64,000 nt of DNA, from positions 32,764,425-32,828,424 of the forward strand of contig CAIIXF020000010.1 in assembly GCA_903813345.2 (NCBI GenBank), given 5' to 3'. Within the stretch, counting starts at the first letter, position 1. Each line of letters starts with the position of its first letter. Positions 35,233 through 45,306 of the stretch are shown here, one piece after another. This DNA is from Owenia fusiformis. Lineage: Eukaryota; Annelida; Polychaeta; Sabellida; Oweniidae. A program made the position numbers and the translations under genes. The notes under the pieces were generated by a model. The model saw only the letters and a list, made by a program, of their open reading frames with translations. It did not search any database and was not told the DNA's origin.

Positions 35233-35400
35233 CTAAAATACTAAAATATCCTGTCGATCACAGCACTCCTTGAATGTTTTTAAGCTTCTATCAGTCGATT
35301 TGCTCGTATTATCACTGAATATGTTTGTGAGAATACGATCTTTCTCCTGTGAACAAACATTTTTAAATTTTTTCTGTGGAGGATTTTCACCGTCTGCCAT
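35233..35400 (-). CDS. Small frame resembling the N terminus of Crypton/KIAA1958-type proteins
   Basis: A 55-codon frame starts MADGENPPQKKFKN and contains SDNTSKSTDRSLKTFKECC. This resembles the N-terminal DNA-binding-like segment (…NTKKAT…SLKTF…) that precedes the tyrosine-recombinase domain in Crypton-derived proteins. No catalytic part is nearby. Two TGACGTCA sites lie upstream (near 35470 and 35515), placed like CRE promoter elements. It may be a first exon or a relic. A second frame at 35823-35632 (QDQFWRTTTDLLYAESGILR region) is unrecognised. Confidence 0.3.
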   Translation of the reverse strand: MADGENPPQKKFKNVCSQEKDRILTNIFSDNTSKSTDRSLKTFKECCDRQDILVF

Positions 35401-36009
35401 ATTGCTAATCGGGTCAAATACACCGGAAGAATAGACTTTTTTTTGTAAATTCCCGGGAATTAAGTGATGTGACGTCATTTTCAATGAATACCACTATTTA
35501 TTTATTCAATTATAATGACGTCATTTTTGGTAAATACACTCTTTACACGTTTTCTAAGCAGGGAGACATGGAATACCTCTTTATACTTTTACTCACTTTA
35601 TCTGTTATGTTTTGAGGTGGTTTTGAAATATTTAACTTAATTTTTCCCAACTTCTCAATATCCCTGACTCAGCATATAACAAGTCAGTCGTTGTCCTCCA
35701 AAACTGATCTTGTTTTGATTTCGTGAGTATCATTGTGAAATTCCTTCTCACCAGATCTCGATTGTCTCGAACTCTAGAGACAATGATTTCTTTTTCCAAA
35801 ACTGGTAAAGTTTGAACTCCCAATTTCTTTTCATTGACATCTACAATTATTTGTATACAATTGGTCTGAACACATCAAATGGCTTTAAATTATTTTACAT
35901 ATCCCTTAAGTCTATCAATAAGAGAGAAACAGAAAGATAATTTATTTTTTACTCTTTTGTATGTCCTTTGTATTTCTACAGATCTGATTCTGCCTTTCTA
36001 TTCATAGAT

Positions 36010-36290
36010 GTAGAATCGAGTGAGGTGCTGTATTTTAAACCGGGTCTGGTCACTGCTCCAAGTCCGGTCACCTTAGCCTGAGGGGGGGGGGGGGTCTGTT
36101 GGTCGCTACATCACCGTGCTGCTCCATCGTAAAGTTGCCTCGAAATGGGATGGGGGGACTAGGTCTGTGGGTATGAGGTGGAGGTTTGGAAACACACAAC
36201 TAAGAATACTAATATAGAGTAGATTTTAACTTTACTGTAACACCAGAATCTTAGATGGAATTTAGTGTGCCACAGTTCTGATTAACTCTG
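36010..36290 (+). repeat. Dispersed repeat, copy 1 (second copy at 43020-43340)
   Basis: Shares AAGTCCGGTCACCTTAGCCT, a G-run and TAATATAGAGTAGAT with 43020-43340. In the second copy the terminal TGTAACAC...CAGTTCTGATTA segment is inverted relative to the rest, and its end forms a short inverted repeat. The two copies flank the gypsy fossil region, so they might be LTR remnants, but TG...CA ends were not established. Confidence 0.55.
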
Positions 36291-36659
36291 ATCAAGATGC
36301 TATGACATGTTTTTTTATATGAAAGACTGAATAATACTGATTTACAGAAAAAAAGATGATTGGGCAGTTCTTTGACCAATGGCATAATTCTAAGACACGC
36401 ACCGGTTTATGATTGGCATAAACGTATACATAGATGCAGTAAATGACAACAATGATTGGACCACATGTTCCACACTGCCCCCTTTTATATCCCAAAACCA
36501 TGATCTAACGTGAAAAGAAACAATGACTAACATCCCCCTTCCCCCTCCAATCGAGAACCAATATCACAATCCAGGACCAGACCACCAAGGCACATTTCAT
36601 TCATACTGAAGTCATTACAAAACATGTTGAAGAAACAAGGACCACATTTTGGACGTTCA

Positions 36660-39600
36660 TGTCAAAATCATAGCAAAAGTTCTGTTGCACCAAACAAAAT
36701 GTCTCAAATGTATGCATGTTGCTTTTTAGTACGACCTTGTCCTTGCCAAAATCATACTTTCGCCAATAGCTCCTAATGTCCTTGCAGATGATTTATGAAG
36801 TTTGAAGAATGACACTGATATAGTCATATAATTGAAAATTCGAAGTTTATGCCGAAATCATAGCAAAAAATCTCTTGCACAGAAATGTGGCATATTACCC
36901 AAGTGTCACTATTTCTTGGATCTTTCTAGGGTGACTGACTCCGTGACTTTTTGTTGGATGGCCCCTTCGGGCCCGAAACTCTTGGCGACAGTTGCTATAA
37001 CCCCCGTTCCAACAGAGCCCTTACGATAGCTGCTAAGCCCGTCGCCAGCCCAGTACTGGGAATATTCAGCTCCACATTCCCATCTGCCAAAAAGGCCATT
37101 TTACCGTGTGTGAGGTAGACAATGCCCTTTATCTTTAATTGCTGCTGTCCCTTGAGGCGGTGAAGCATCCTCAAGACTACGGGTTCTCTTTCCAGCCTCG
37201 GCCACTTATGAAGGAGGTGAGGCCTCGACATCTGGCATGAGACCCAACAGATCCTGTCTGCGACCTGCATGGTGCATGGAGGTGATGCACCTCCTCCAAG
37301 GAACGGTGACGACCTTGAGACATGTAGGGCGTTCACTTTCGCAGCCTTTCTCGAATGCATATGTGTACGTGACCAGGATCTGTCTTCAGGGTTTCTTGAG
37401 CTTTCTTGGGCTGGTACACGCACTCCCTGCCACACTTGGGGTGGCTCTCATCTAGGTGTTGGCGCAAGTCGCCAAATGTGTTGCGTCTCCTCTTACATAT
37501 AACACATTTTTTAGGGATTTTGAACTCTGACATTCTCGTGCGTTATGCTTTGAAACCTCAGATGTGGAATGACTGAATTTTGCCTGGGATACAACGTAGG
37601 GATAGAGTTTGATTCGTCTCGGACTATTTACAGGGTGCATCGGCTCCCTTTGAAGTCAAACCCCGCCTATTTGCTTGTTGTTGGCTAGGCTCCTCCTCAG
37701 ATGCTAGGGACCAACTTCTCATTGGACATTGACCCCGGTCAAATATCAATAAACAGTGTAGCCACGCACCGTACAGGCACTTTGCGGTTAGGGAATAATT
37801 GCACGTGTAATCGAGAGTCATAAAATCATGGCTTACCAGCCTCTTCCACATTCCATTACTAACTAAAATTCCAACGGCTACAGAGGAAACAATTGAACCT
37901 GGCGTATATAAGATACAATATTGAACAAATATTTCACTCTTTTGAGGTGAATACCTGTACATCTTTCACAAGTGATATTCCACGAAGTCCGAAGGCCAAG
38001 TGGAATATCACCTTGTGAAAGTGCTACAGGTATTCACCGAAAATAGAGTGAAATATTTGTTTTATTATATCACTGTCTAGCTAAACATCCCTAATATGAT
38101 TAAGTCATTAAGTCTTCAGATATTTTTGGTCATCATAGCAAAAGTTCTGTCGCACCAAATAAAATGTCTCAAATGTATGCATGTTGCTTTTTAGTACGAC
38201 CTTGTCCTTGCCAAAATCATACTTTCGCCAATAGCTCCTAATGTCCTTGCACATGATTTATGAAGTTTGAAGAATGACACTGTTATAGTCATATAATTAA
38301 AAATTCGAAGTTAATGCCGAAATCATAGCCAAAAATCTCTTGCACAGAAATGTGGCGTATTACCCAAGTGTCACTATTTCTTGGATCTTTCTAGGGCGAC
38401 TGACTCCGTGACTTTTTGTTGGATGGCCCCGTCGGGCCCGAAACTCTCGGCGACAGATGCTATAACCACCGTTCCAACAGAGCCCTTACGATAGCTGCTA
38501 AGCCCGTCGCCGGCCCAGTACTGGGAATATTCAGCTCCACATTCCCATCTGCCAAAAAGGCCATTTTACCGTGTGTGAGGTAGACAATGCCCTTTATCTT
38601 TAATTGCTGCTGTCCCTTGAGGCGGTGAAGCATCCTCAAGACTACGGGTTCTCTTTCCAGCCTCGGCCACTTATGAAGGAGGTGAGGCCTCGACATCTGG
38701 CATGAGACCCAACAGATCCTGTCTGCGACCTGCATGGTGCATGGAGGTGATGCACCTCCTCCAAGGAACGGTGACGACCTGGAGACATGTAGGGCGTTCA
38801 CTTTCGCAGCCTTTCTCAAATGCATATGGGTACGTGACCGGGATCTGTCTTCAGGGTTTCTTGAGCTTTCTTGGGCTGGTACACGCACTCCCCGCCACAC
38901 TTGGGGTTGCTCTCATCTAGGTGTTGGCGCAAGTCGCCAAATGTGTTGCATCTCCTCTCACATATCACACATTTTTTAGGGATTTTGAACTCTCAACTCT
39001 GAATTTTGCCTGGGATACAACGTAGGGATAGAGTTTGATTCGTCTCGGGACTATTTACTGGGTGCATCGGCTCCCTTTGAAGTCAAACCCCGCCTATTTG
39101 CTTGTTGTGGGCTAGGCTCCTCCTCAGATGCTGGGGACCAACTTCTCATTAGACATTGACCCTGGTCAAATATCAATAAACAGTGTAGCCACGCTCCGTA
39201 TAGGCACTTTGCGGTTAGGGAATAATTGCCCGTGTAATCGGGAGTCATAAAATCATGGCTTACCAGCCTCTTCCACATTCCATTACTAACTAAAATTCCA
39301 ATGGCTACAGAGGAAACAATTGAACCTGGCGTATATAAGATATAATATTGAACAAATATTTCACTCTATTGAGGTGAATACCTGTACATCTTTCACAAGT
39401 GATATTCCACGAAGCCTGAAGGGCAAGTGGAATATCACCTTGTGAGGGATCTGTCTTCAGGGTTTCTTGAGCTTTCTTGGGCTGGTACACGCACTCCCCG
39501 CCACACTTGGGGTTGCTCTCATCTAGGTGTTGGCGCAAGTCGCCAAATGTGTTGCATCTCCTCTCACATATCACACATTTTTTAGGGATTTTGAACTCTG

Positions 39601-40100
39601 AACTCTGAATTTTGCCTGGGATACAACGTAGGGATAGAGTTTGATTCGTCTCGGGACTATTTACTGGGTGCATCGGCTCCCTTTGAAGTCAAACCCCGCC
39701 TATTTGCTTGTTGTGGGCTAGGCTCCTCCTCAGATGCTGGGGACCAACTTCTCATTACACATTGACCCCGGTCAAATATCAATAAACAGTGTAGCCACGC
39801 TCCGTATAGGCACTTTGCGGTTAGGGAATAATTGCCCGTGTAATCGGGAGTCATAAAATCATGGCTTACCAGCCTCTTCCACATTCCATTACTAACTAAA
39901 ATTCCAACGGCTACAGAGGAAACAATTGAACCTGGCGTATATAAGATATAATATTGATCAAATATTTCACTCTATTGAGGTGAATACCTGTACATCTTTC
40001 ACAAGTGATATTCCACGAAGCCCGAAGGGCAAGTGGAATATCACCTTGTGAAAGTGCTACAGGTATTCACCGAAAATAGAGGAAATATTTGTTTTAATAA
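36660..40100. repeat. Locally multiplied about 1.46 kb module (two copies plus a partial third)
   Basis: Copy 1 about 36660-38066, copy 2 about 38120-39445, copy 3 about 39446-40100 (lacks the first 0.75 kb). Each contains, on the minus strand, a C2H2-like stretch KKCVIC(K/E)RR...DLRQHLDES followed by PKKAQETLKTDP, then upstream a 75-codon frame (MWKRLVSHDF...LTSKGADAP). A 146-codon frame at 36995-37435 and 38460-38900 is open in both copies, but another frame across it encodes GAEYSQYWAGDGLSSYRKGS up to ERSK, so the coding frame is unsettled. Copies differ just before the finger (insertion or deletion of about 35 bp). Family unknown; possibly the gene of an unidentified transposon. Confidence 0.6.
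37924..38066. repeat. Long palindrome, arms about 70 bp (first of three here)
   Basis: AACAAATATTTCACTC begins the arm and its complement ends it; the inner part is TGGAATATCAC / GTGATATTCCA. Further copies: 39345-39445 (one arm and part of the second, cut at CCTTGTGAGG) and 39956-40094, plus 6448-6591 in the OTU-hAT intron. The sequence could form a cruciform or, if transcribed, a long hairpin RNA. Confidence 0.85.
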
Positions 40101-40671
40101 TATCACTGTCTTGCTAAACATCCCTAATATTATTAAGTCATTAAGTCTTCAGATATTTTTACGAATCTACTCGGTTCCAAAGTCCCGTGCAGTGATATAT
40201 CACTGCGGCGGGAAGGTACCTCACCTTAAGCATGGTTACTTCGTAATAAACAACTGACGTGATTGGTTCTTCTCCCATGCTCAGGTCGCGTGATTGTAAA
40301 ATTTAGATAATTTCATTGGTTGAATTGCGCGTATTAACTTATAAACAACACATGCGGTAAACTATTATCCACACAACTTTTACTCAGATTTCCTTCCGCT
40401 GTGATTTCTTCTCATATTTCAATAATTTTGAAATATTTTGACAAAATAATGTTTGGGGAACATTCATGAATACATATTTTATAAGTTGTGTGAAAATTGA
40501 CCACATATATGATGAAAAGGGGAACTATTTTCCCCAAATTTTGGGGATTTTCTTCATCTGCCCGCAGCAGATACCGAGACACTGCATGGGAGTTCGACTC
40601 AGTTCGTCTGCCATTTTGACTTACACTGAACTAAATCATTTACACTGAACGAAAACAAATTCTTTGAAAAT
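40101..40671. other. Spacer with perfect 18-bp palindrome
   Basis: GCAGTGATATATCACTGC at about 40188-40205 is a perfect palindrome. A minus-strand ATG (40613) opens a 29-codon frame (MADELSRTPMQCLGICCGQM), too short to call. Confidence 0.4.
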
Positions 40672-40803
40672 TCCCGGGAGTGTGGGATATCGCTAGATAT
40701 CTCACGGTTGACTTTTCTGATTAGCATTGCCATTGAATATCGCCAGATATGTGACCCGGTTTTGACCAATCATACTGTCGCTAGCTAGATAGTGATATAA
40801 TAA
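40672..40803 (-). repeat. Inverted copy of the 142-bp terminal-type unit
   Basis: Reverse complement of 6290-6437. Its outer end (ATATCACTATCTAGCTAGCG in complement) directly abuts the gypsy integrase fossil at about 40800, so this marks the border of an insertion into that fossil. Confidence 0.75.
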
Positions 40804-42660
40804 TTGGTTATATTCATCATTTTCGTGGATTCTTCGCCATATCTCATTGGTGCTTTTCTGTTCCTTTTTGGTCGTTCTCTGAACTTATTACTGGGGCAGT
40901 CTCTGCTGTTCCCCCTGACAATGGGATCCACATGATTCAAGGTGCTCGGTTTATACTGTTTATTTTGATGACTCACAGCTGGGGATGGAGGAGGCCTGGC
41001 ATCTGTGTTAACCTTAGTCTCCCAGGGTTCGAAATTGGTCCCTTTGTAGGGTTTCAAGTGATTGTGATGCACTTTCTTGAACTTCCCTTTTGGACTTCGT
41101 TATTTTCTAAACAGCACATCAGAAAAACAAGTCAGGACCATGAAGGGGCCTTCTCAAAAGTTCTGTTACTTAGGAGAACGACCTTTGACACAGGTAGGTT
41201 GTGTAACCAAACTGCATTCCCTTCTTGATAAGTCTTTACAGAAAGTCGAGCATCATGGCCTCGCTTTTGCCCAAGGCCAGCAGCTGAAGCAGCTGCTGCC
41301 TTGACAAAAGTTTCATATGTTTTTTTAAATGTTTAAGCTCTCAGATCTCATGAGACTGTTCAGCTTTTAACTTGTTTGTTATATCTCACAACTGTATGCC
41401 TTTTTCAGTTTTTTATCCTGGATTAGTCCTGGATTAAATCATGAAACTCAAAGGAGGTTGATAGTTAACTCCATGTGACAGGCGTCAATATCTTTAAGAT
41501 TGTTTATCTTGTAACTTGTTTGTTATATCTGACAGTGACAACTGTATGTCTTTTTTCAGTTTTTTGTAGAATATTATCCCTATCCCTACATTTCGGAACA
41601 CAGATATTATTTTACGTTCATCACTGATGGCCATAGTAGCTCTGGTAGTGCGGTCTGGAGGTCCCTCTGTTGATACCTGCTACAAACTCGGCACGTGCAT
41701 TGTCAATGGCCCTGTCAGCACCAATACTTGTCTTTCATCTTCAATAATACAAATAAATAATAATAGAATACAGTACTGCTTACCATTACTAGACTAGGGG
41801 CTGCGATTCCAAAAAATCCAGATTAATTTTATCCAGCTCAATGTTATTTGGATCATCAATCCAGAAATGTTTTTCGTGAATTTGTATGATCTTAATATTG
41901 TAGGGGGAAGTCACAAGATTCTAGGTCTTCACAAAGCCTTGGCTCCAATGTAAATTATATTTCTGATTCGAAATGGTTCACAACAAGTGCTTGTGCCTGT
42001 GTGAACCTTCTATCAAACTTCATAACTTATCACACATTAGTGCTTTGCATATAACATTATGAAACAATTTTCGTTATTATTATTCATTTTTATTGATGTT
42101 TTGATATTATAAAGCAGATAAACGGGAAAAGAAACTCACTGTTTTTTCTACAGGAAACAAGGAAAGGAGAATTATCTATTTGAAGAGCGAACGTCATATC
42201 TCCTCTTCTGAAGAGCAAGTGTACTTTACGGGAAGGGATGGACCATAGTGCCAGGGCAACCCTCTCAATGTTTGCTCCAAGCAAGTATTGTTTCAATGGA
42301 CCCCTGGTTTGCCTCTGTGGATTTCTCTTGACAGCACAAATGTTGCATTGAGTGCAATAATGTTTAATGTACGTGCTCATTCCATGCCAGTAGAATCACT
42401 GTTTCATTCTTACAATGCTGTTTTTCGTTGCCATATGCCCCAAGAGTCTTGAGTCATGTAGTTGATTCAGCGCCCTGTCTTGTAGTCCACTCTGTAACAC
42501 CAATTTCCTCCTTAATTCTGTGCAATCTTCACTGACCCACTTCCGGTAAAGCACATTTTCATTAAGTTGCAAGGATGCCCATTGACACCAATACACCTTT
42601 AACTCTGGTGTCTGATCAGATAATTTAGCAAGTTTGTTTCTCAAATATCTAATCACCTCT
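40785..42660 (-). mobile_element. Gypsy (Ty3-like) pol fossil: integrase zinc-binding and C-terminal parts
   Basis: 42660-42090 holds the integrase zinc-binding region and the beginning of the core (HYCTQCNICAVKRNPQRQ and the phrase ANIERVAL). 41310-40785 holds the C-terminal end (HHNHLKPYKG). The middle is absent or unrecognisable, with unrelated AT-rich sequence at 41310-42090. It is old and broken, and its 3' side is interrupted by the 142-bp unit family at 40803. Confidence 0.75.
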
Positions 42661-43369
42661 CAGATTGACTCGTCTTTGTTACACAGGTAAACGATTAACT
42701 TGTGTACAACTGTTTCAAAGATACCAATTCCTGGACTGCAAATTTACTGCTTTATTGCCCAAGGGTTCTCGTGAGTTGATCATATTAACCTGCCCGCATC
42801 TACACCTGCCTAACACGTCCTAGGGTTTTCTTTACTGCTACCTGGTCTGTGCCCTGACAAATTACAGGTATATGATCAGTTATGTGCGATATTGCAGCTC
42901 CACAGCACGATAAACGATGCAGTAACCATTTCGTAAGTCTTAGACCACATGAACGCTGATCTGCCTGACCCCCAAGGTACAGCAAACTGGCACTGGATTC
43001 ATCCAAGATGGCTGCCACCAATGTAGAACTGAGTGAGGGGGTCCTGTACTTTATGCCGGGTCCAGTCACTGCTACAAGTCCGGTCACCTTAGCCTGAGGG
43101 GGGAGTCTGTTGGTCGCAGCATCACCACACTGCTCTATCATAAGGTCGCCACAAAATCAGGGGGGGGGGCTAGGTCAGCTGCTAACAGTCAAGGGATTTG
43201 GGAATGAGAGCCCTAACCTCCCCAGGAGGGGGAGGTCAGGAAACACAGAACTAAGAACACTTATATAGAGTTAATCAGAACTGAGGCACACACATTTCCA
43301 TCTAAAATCCTAGTGTTACAATAAAGTTTATATCTACTCTATATTAGTGTTCTTAGTTCTTAGTTTTGT
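42661..43369. repeat. Dispersed repeat copy 2 and gypsy flank
   Basis: 43020-43340 is the partner of 36010-36290. The minus-strand open frame 42800-43141 runs through this repeat and shows no domain. Confidence 0.5.
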
Positions 43370-44260
43370 CTTGCGAAATTTACTTTTGGCTTTTCCAAGC
43401 TTTGCAAATAATTCCAGGTGTCCTGCATTGTAAGAAGCCATGTCACTGTAAAAAGTAGCTATTTTCAGCCATTTGAGTTAACATTGATTTGTCCATCTGA
43501 AATCCACTTTTGGACCATTTGCCTTAAAACCTCTATCGATAGGATCCTGTTTTAAGTTATTTTTGTTCAACATCAATACAGAAAACTCTTGTATAACTCC
43601 TGGTTCAAAATCTCGCCTATTTTGAAAATGCTCGCCATTTTTGTCCCGCGAAATTCACTTTTGGGCCAACTCCCCTATGACTCCTGGTTCAAAAGCTAGC
43701 CTATTTTCAAAATGGTTGCCATTTTTTGTCTTGTGAAATTCACCTTTGGTTCATTTCCTAGCATTACAAATAATTTCAGGTGTCCTGCATAGTAAAAAGC
43801 AATGTCACTGTAAAAAGTAGTTGTATGAAATAATTTTGTTACAAAAAATCGGCAATAAGTTCTATTCGTTTTTTTTCAGCTATTTTAGTTCACATTGATT
43901 TGTCCATCTATCTTGTGAAATCCACTTTTGTACCATTCACCTTAAGACCTCTGTCTAGAGGATTCCCACTTTAAGTTATTTTTGTGCAACATCAATACAG
44001 AAAACTCCTCTATAACTCCTGGTTCAAAATCTCGCCTATTTTGAGGATGCTCGCCATTTTCGTCCTGCGAAATTCACTTTTGGGCCATTTCCTAGCTTTG
44101 CAAATAATTTCAGGTGTCCCACATTGTAAAAAGCCATGTCACTGTAAAGAGTAGTTATATGATATAATTTTGTTACATAAAATCAGCAAAAATTATATCC
44201 GTTTTTTTAAATAAAAATTTCTGCCATTTTAGCCATCATTCACTTTTGAGCAACACCATG
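43370..44260 (+). repeat. About 340-bp satellite array upstream of gene A
   Basis: Two to three degenerate units. Each contains TTCACTTTTGGGCCATTTCC, TTTCAGGTGTCCTGCATTGT, AAAGCCATGTCACTGTAAAG and AACATCAATACAGAAAACTC. A GCGAAATCCACTTTTGG variant in each unit suggests the unit is itself an ancient dimer. Non-coding; ends about 120 bp before the gene. Confidence 0.85.
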
Positions 44261-44350
44261 TAATCCCAATACCCATTGTACTGTTTAAAGTTGAAGTTGA
44301 TATACAAAACATTTGCTGAAAAGAACCTGTGACAGATATATATGGTGGAC

Positions 44351-44380
44351 TATAAACTCAACAGTTGTGTTCCCCATTCA
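44351..44380 (+). promoter_or_regulatory. TATA box and histone-like cap motif, gene A
   Basis: TATAAAC at 44351-44357 and CCATTCA at 44374-44380, with the A of ATTC 25 bp after the first T of the box. PyPyATTCPu is the cap-site motif described for histone genes. This predicts a leader of about 9 nt before the ATG at 44385. In copy B the box reads CAATAAAC, so it may be weaker. Confidence 0.55.
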
Positions 44381-44384
44381 TAAG

Positions 44385-44663
44385 ATGGCCTACAAACCAA
44401 AACTAAGACGTCTCGTTCCAAAGATGCAGCCGCCTGAAGATGGTGCCTCTAAATCTAAATATGGCTGTAGATGCCTGATATGTGCTGTACATTTAAACAA
44501 GAAGAACATTTTATTCCTCTGCAAATGTGGTCACAGGTACTGCAGCAAGCATTATGTGCAGTACCATGTTCCATGTAGAGGAAGGATCATGACAAAATGT
44601 ATCGTTTGTGTAAGGCGTGAAAGAGACAATCTGAAGAAAAAACAAGCTAAAACAAAGAATTAG
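44385..44663 (+). CDS. 92-residue basic zinc-finger-like protein with histone-type mRNA end (copy A)
   Basis: Intronless frame MAYKPKLRRLVPK...KQAKTKN. Start chosen because copy B shares everything from this ATG while upstream in-frame residues differ. About 24 Lys/Arg against 4 Asp/Glu: strongly basic. Residues 28-64 carry Cys/His in the order GCRCLIC, x12, CKCGHRYC, SKH, YVQYH, VPC; a second pair KCIVC follows. This C-x2-C-x12-C-x-C-x4-C-x2-H-x4-H-x2-C pattern is close to an AN1 finger and also resembles the C-terminal cysteine-rich domain of piggyBac transposases; neither is proven. Twelve nucleotide and seven residue differences from copy B spare all nine Cys and four His. The 3' processing signals 19 nt after the stop suggest S-phase expression and a nuclear, chromatin-linked role (inference). 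Confidence 0.8.
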   Translation: MAYKPKLRRLVPKMQPPEDGASKSKYGCRCLICAVHLNKKNILFLCKCGHRYCSKHYVQYHVPCRGRIMTKCIVCVRRERDNLKKKQAKTKN

Positions 44664-44682
44664 AAACCAACAAACCAACCAC

Positions 44683-44721
44683 GGCCCTTTTCAGGGCCAC
44701 CAATTGTTTCCAAAAGAGAAA
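44683..44721 (+). terminator. Histone-type 3' stem-loop and downstream element, gene A
   Basis: GGCCCT-TTTC-AGGGCC (44683-44698), a 6-bp stem with a four-base loop, preceded by AACCAACCAC and followed by ACCA (44699-44702). After 8 nt comes CAAAAGAGAAATG (from 44711), matching the purine-rich histone downstream element that pairs with U7 snRNA. Length, loop and flanks match the replication-dependent histone signal bound by SLBP. No AATAAA lies close downstream. Confidence 0.8.
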
Positions 44722-45306
44722 TGAAATCTATGAATTGAATTAATTTAATAATTTATAGAATAATTATGGGTCATGTTTATATAAATAATTATTTCATTTT
44801 AATAATTAACGAGTGTTTGTGTGTAATTGAAATTTATTATTAGACTCCATATTGAATCTTTTATTCCTTCTTTCTTTGTTCCTCCCCCAAATTTTCTCAC
44901 CAACTTTTAACTCACTTAAGCTAACTTACAAGGTTAACTAAGGAATGTATCTGGCTTTCTGGAAAATTAGGTCAAATTTTTATCTCGGTCAAAGGTCAAG
45001 AACTAGGTCAAATCTTTAGTTGTCACTGTTTAACCAATTTTCTCAGTTTTCCTTCAGTATCTTTGCCTGGGTTTTTATCATTATGTTCCTTAGAGAAAAA
45101 GCTAATTCGAAGGGCAGATTTTTTGATTACTCTTACCTATTTTGAGATATGGCATCCAAAAAGTAGGTCAAAACAAAAAGTTCACCAAATTTAAGGTTTT
45201 TGTTAGGAAATAAGTCTAGAATTTTCTCAAGAATCTGAATCTGCAAACTAAATTTTGAAAGCTCAAAAATCGCTAAATGTTTTTGAATTTTAAAATACGA
45301 GATATA

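Noticed and set aside
36995-37435. 146-codon minus-strand frame, also open at 38460-38900
   Set aside because: Openness in both copies reflects their near identity; another frame over the same bases looks at least as coding and no domain decides between them.
42800-43141. 113-codon minus-strand frame
   Set aside because: It runs through a dispersed repeat whose other copy is not open.
44313-44384. N-terminal extension of gene A
   Set aside because: It has no ATG of its own, contains the TATA box, and is not shared with copy B.
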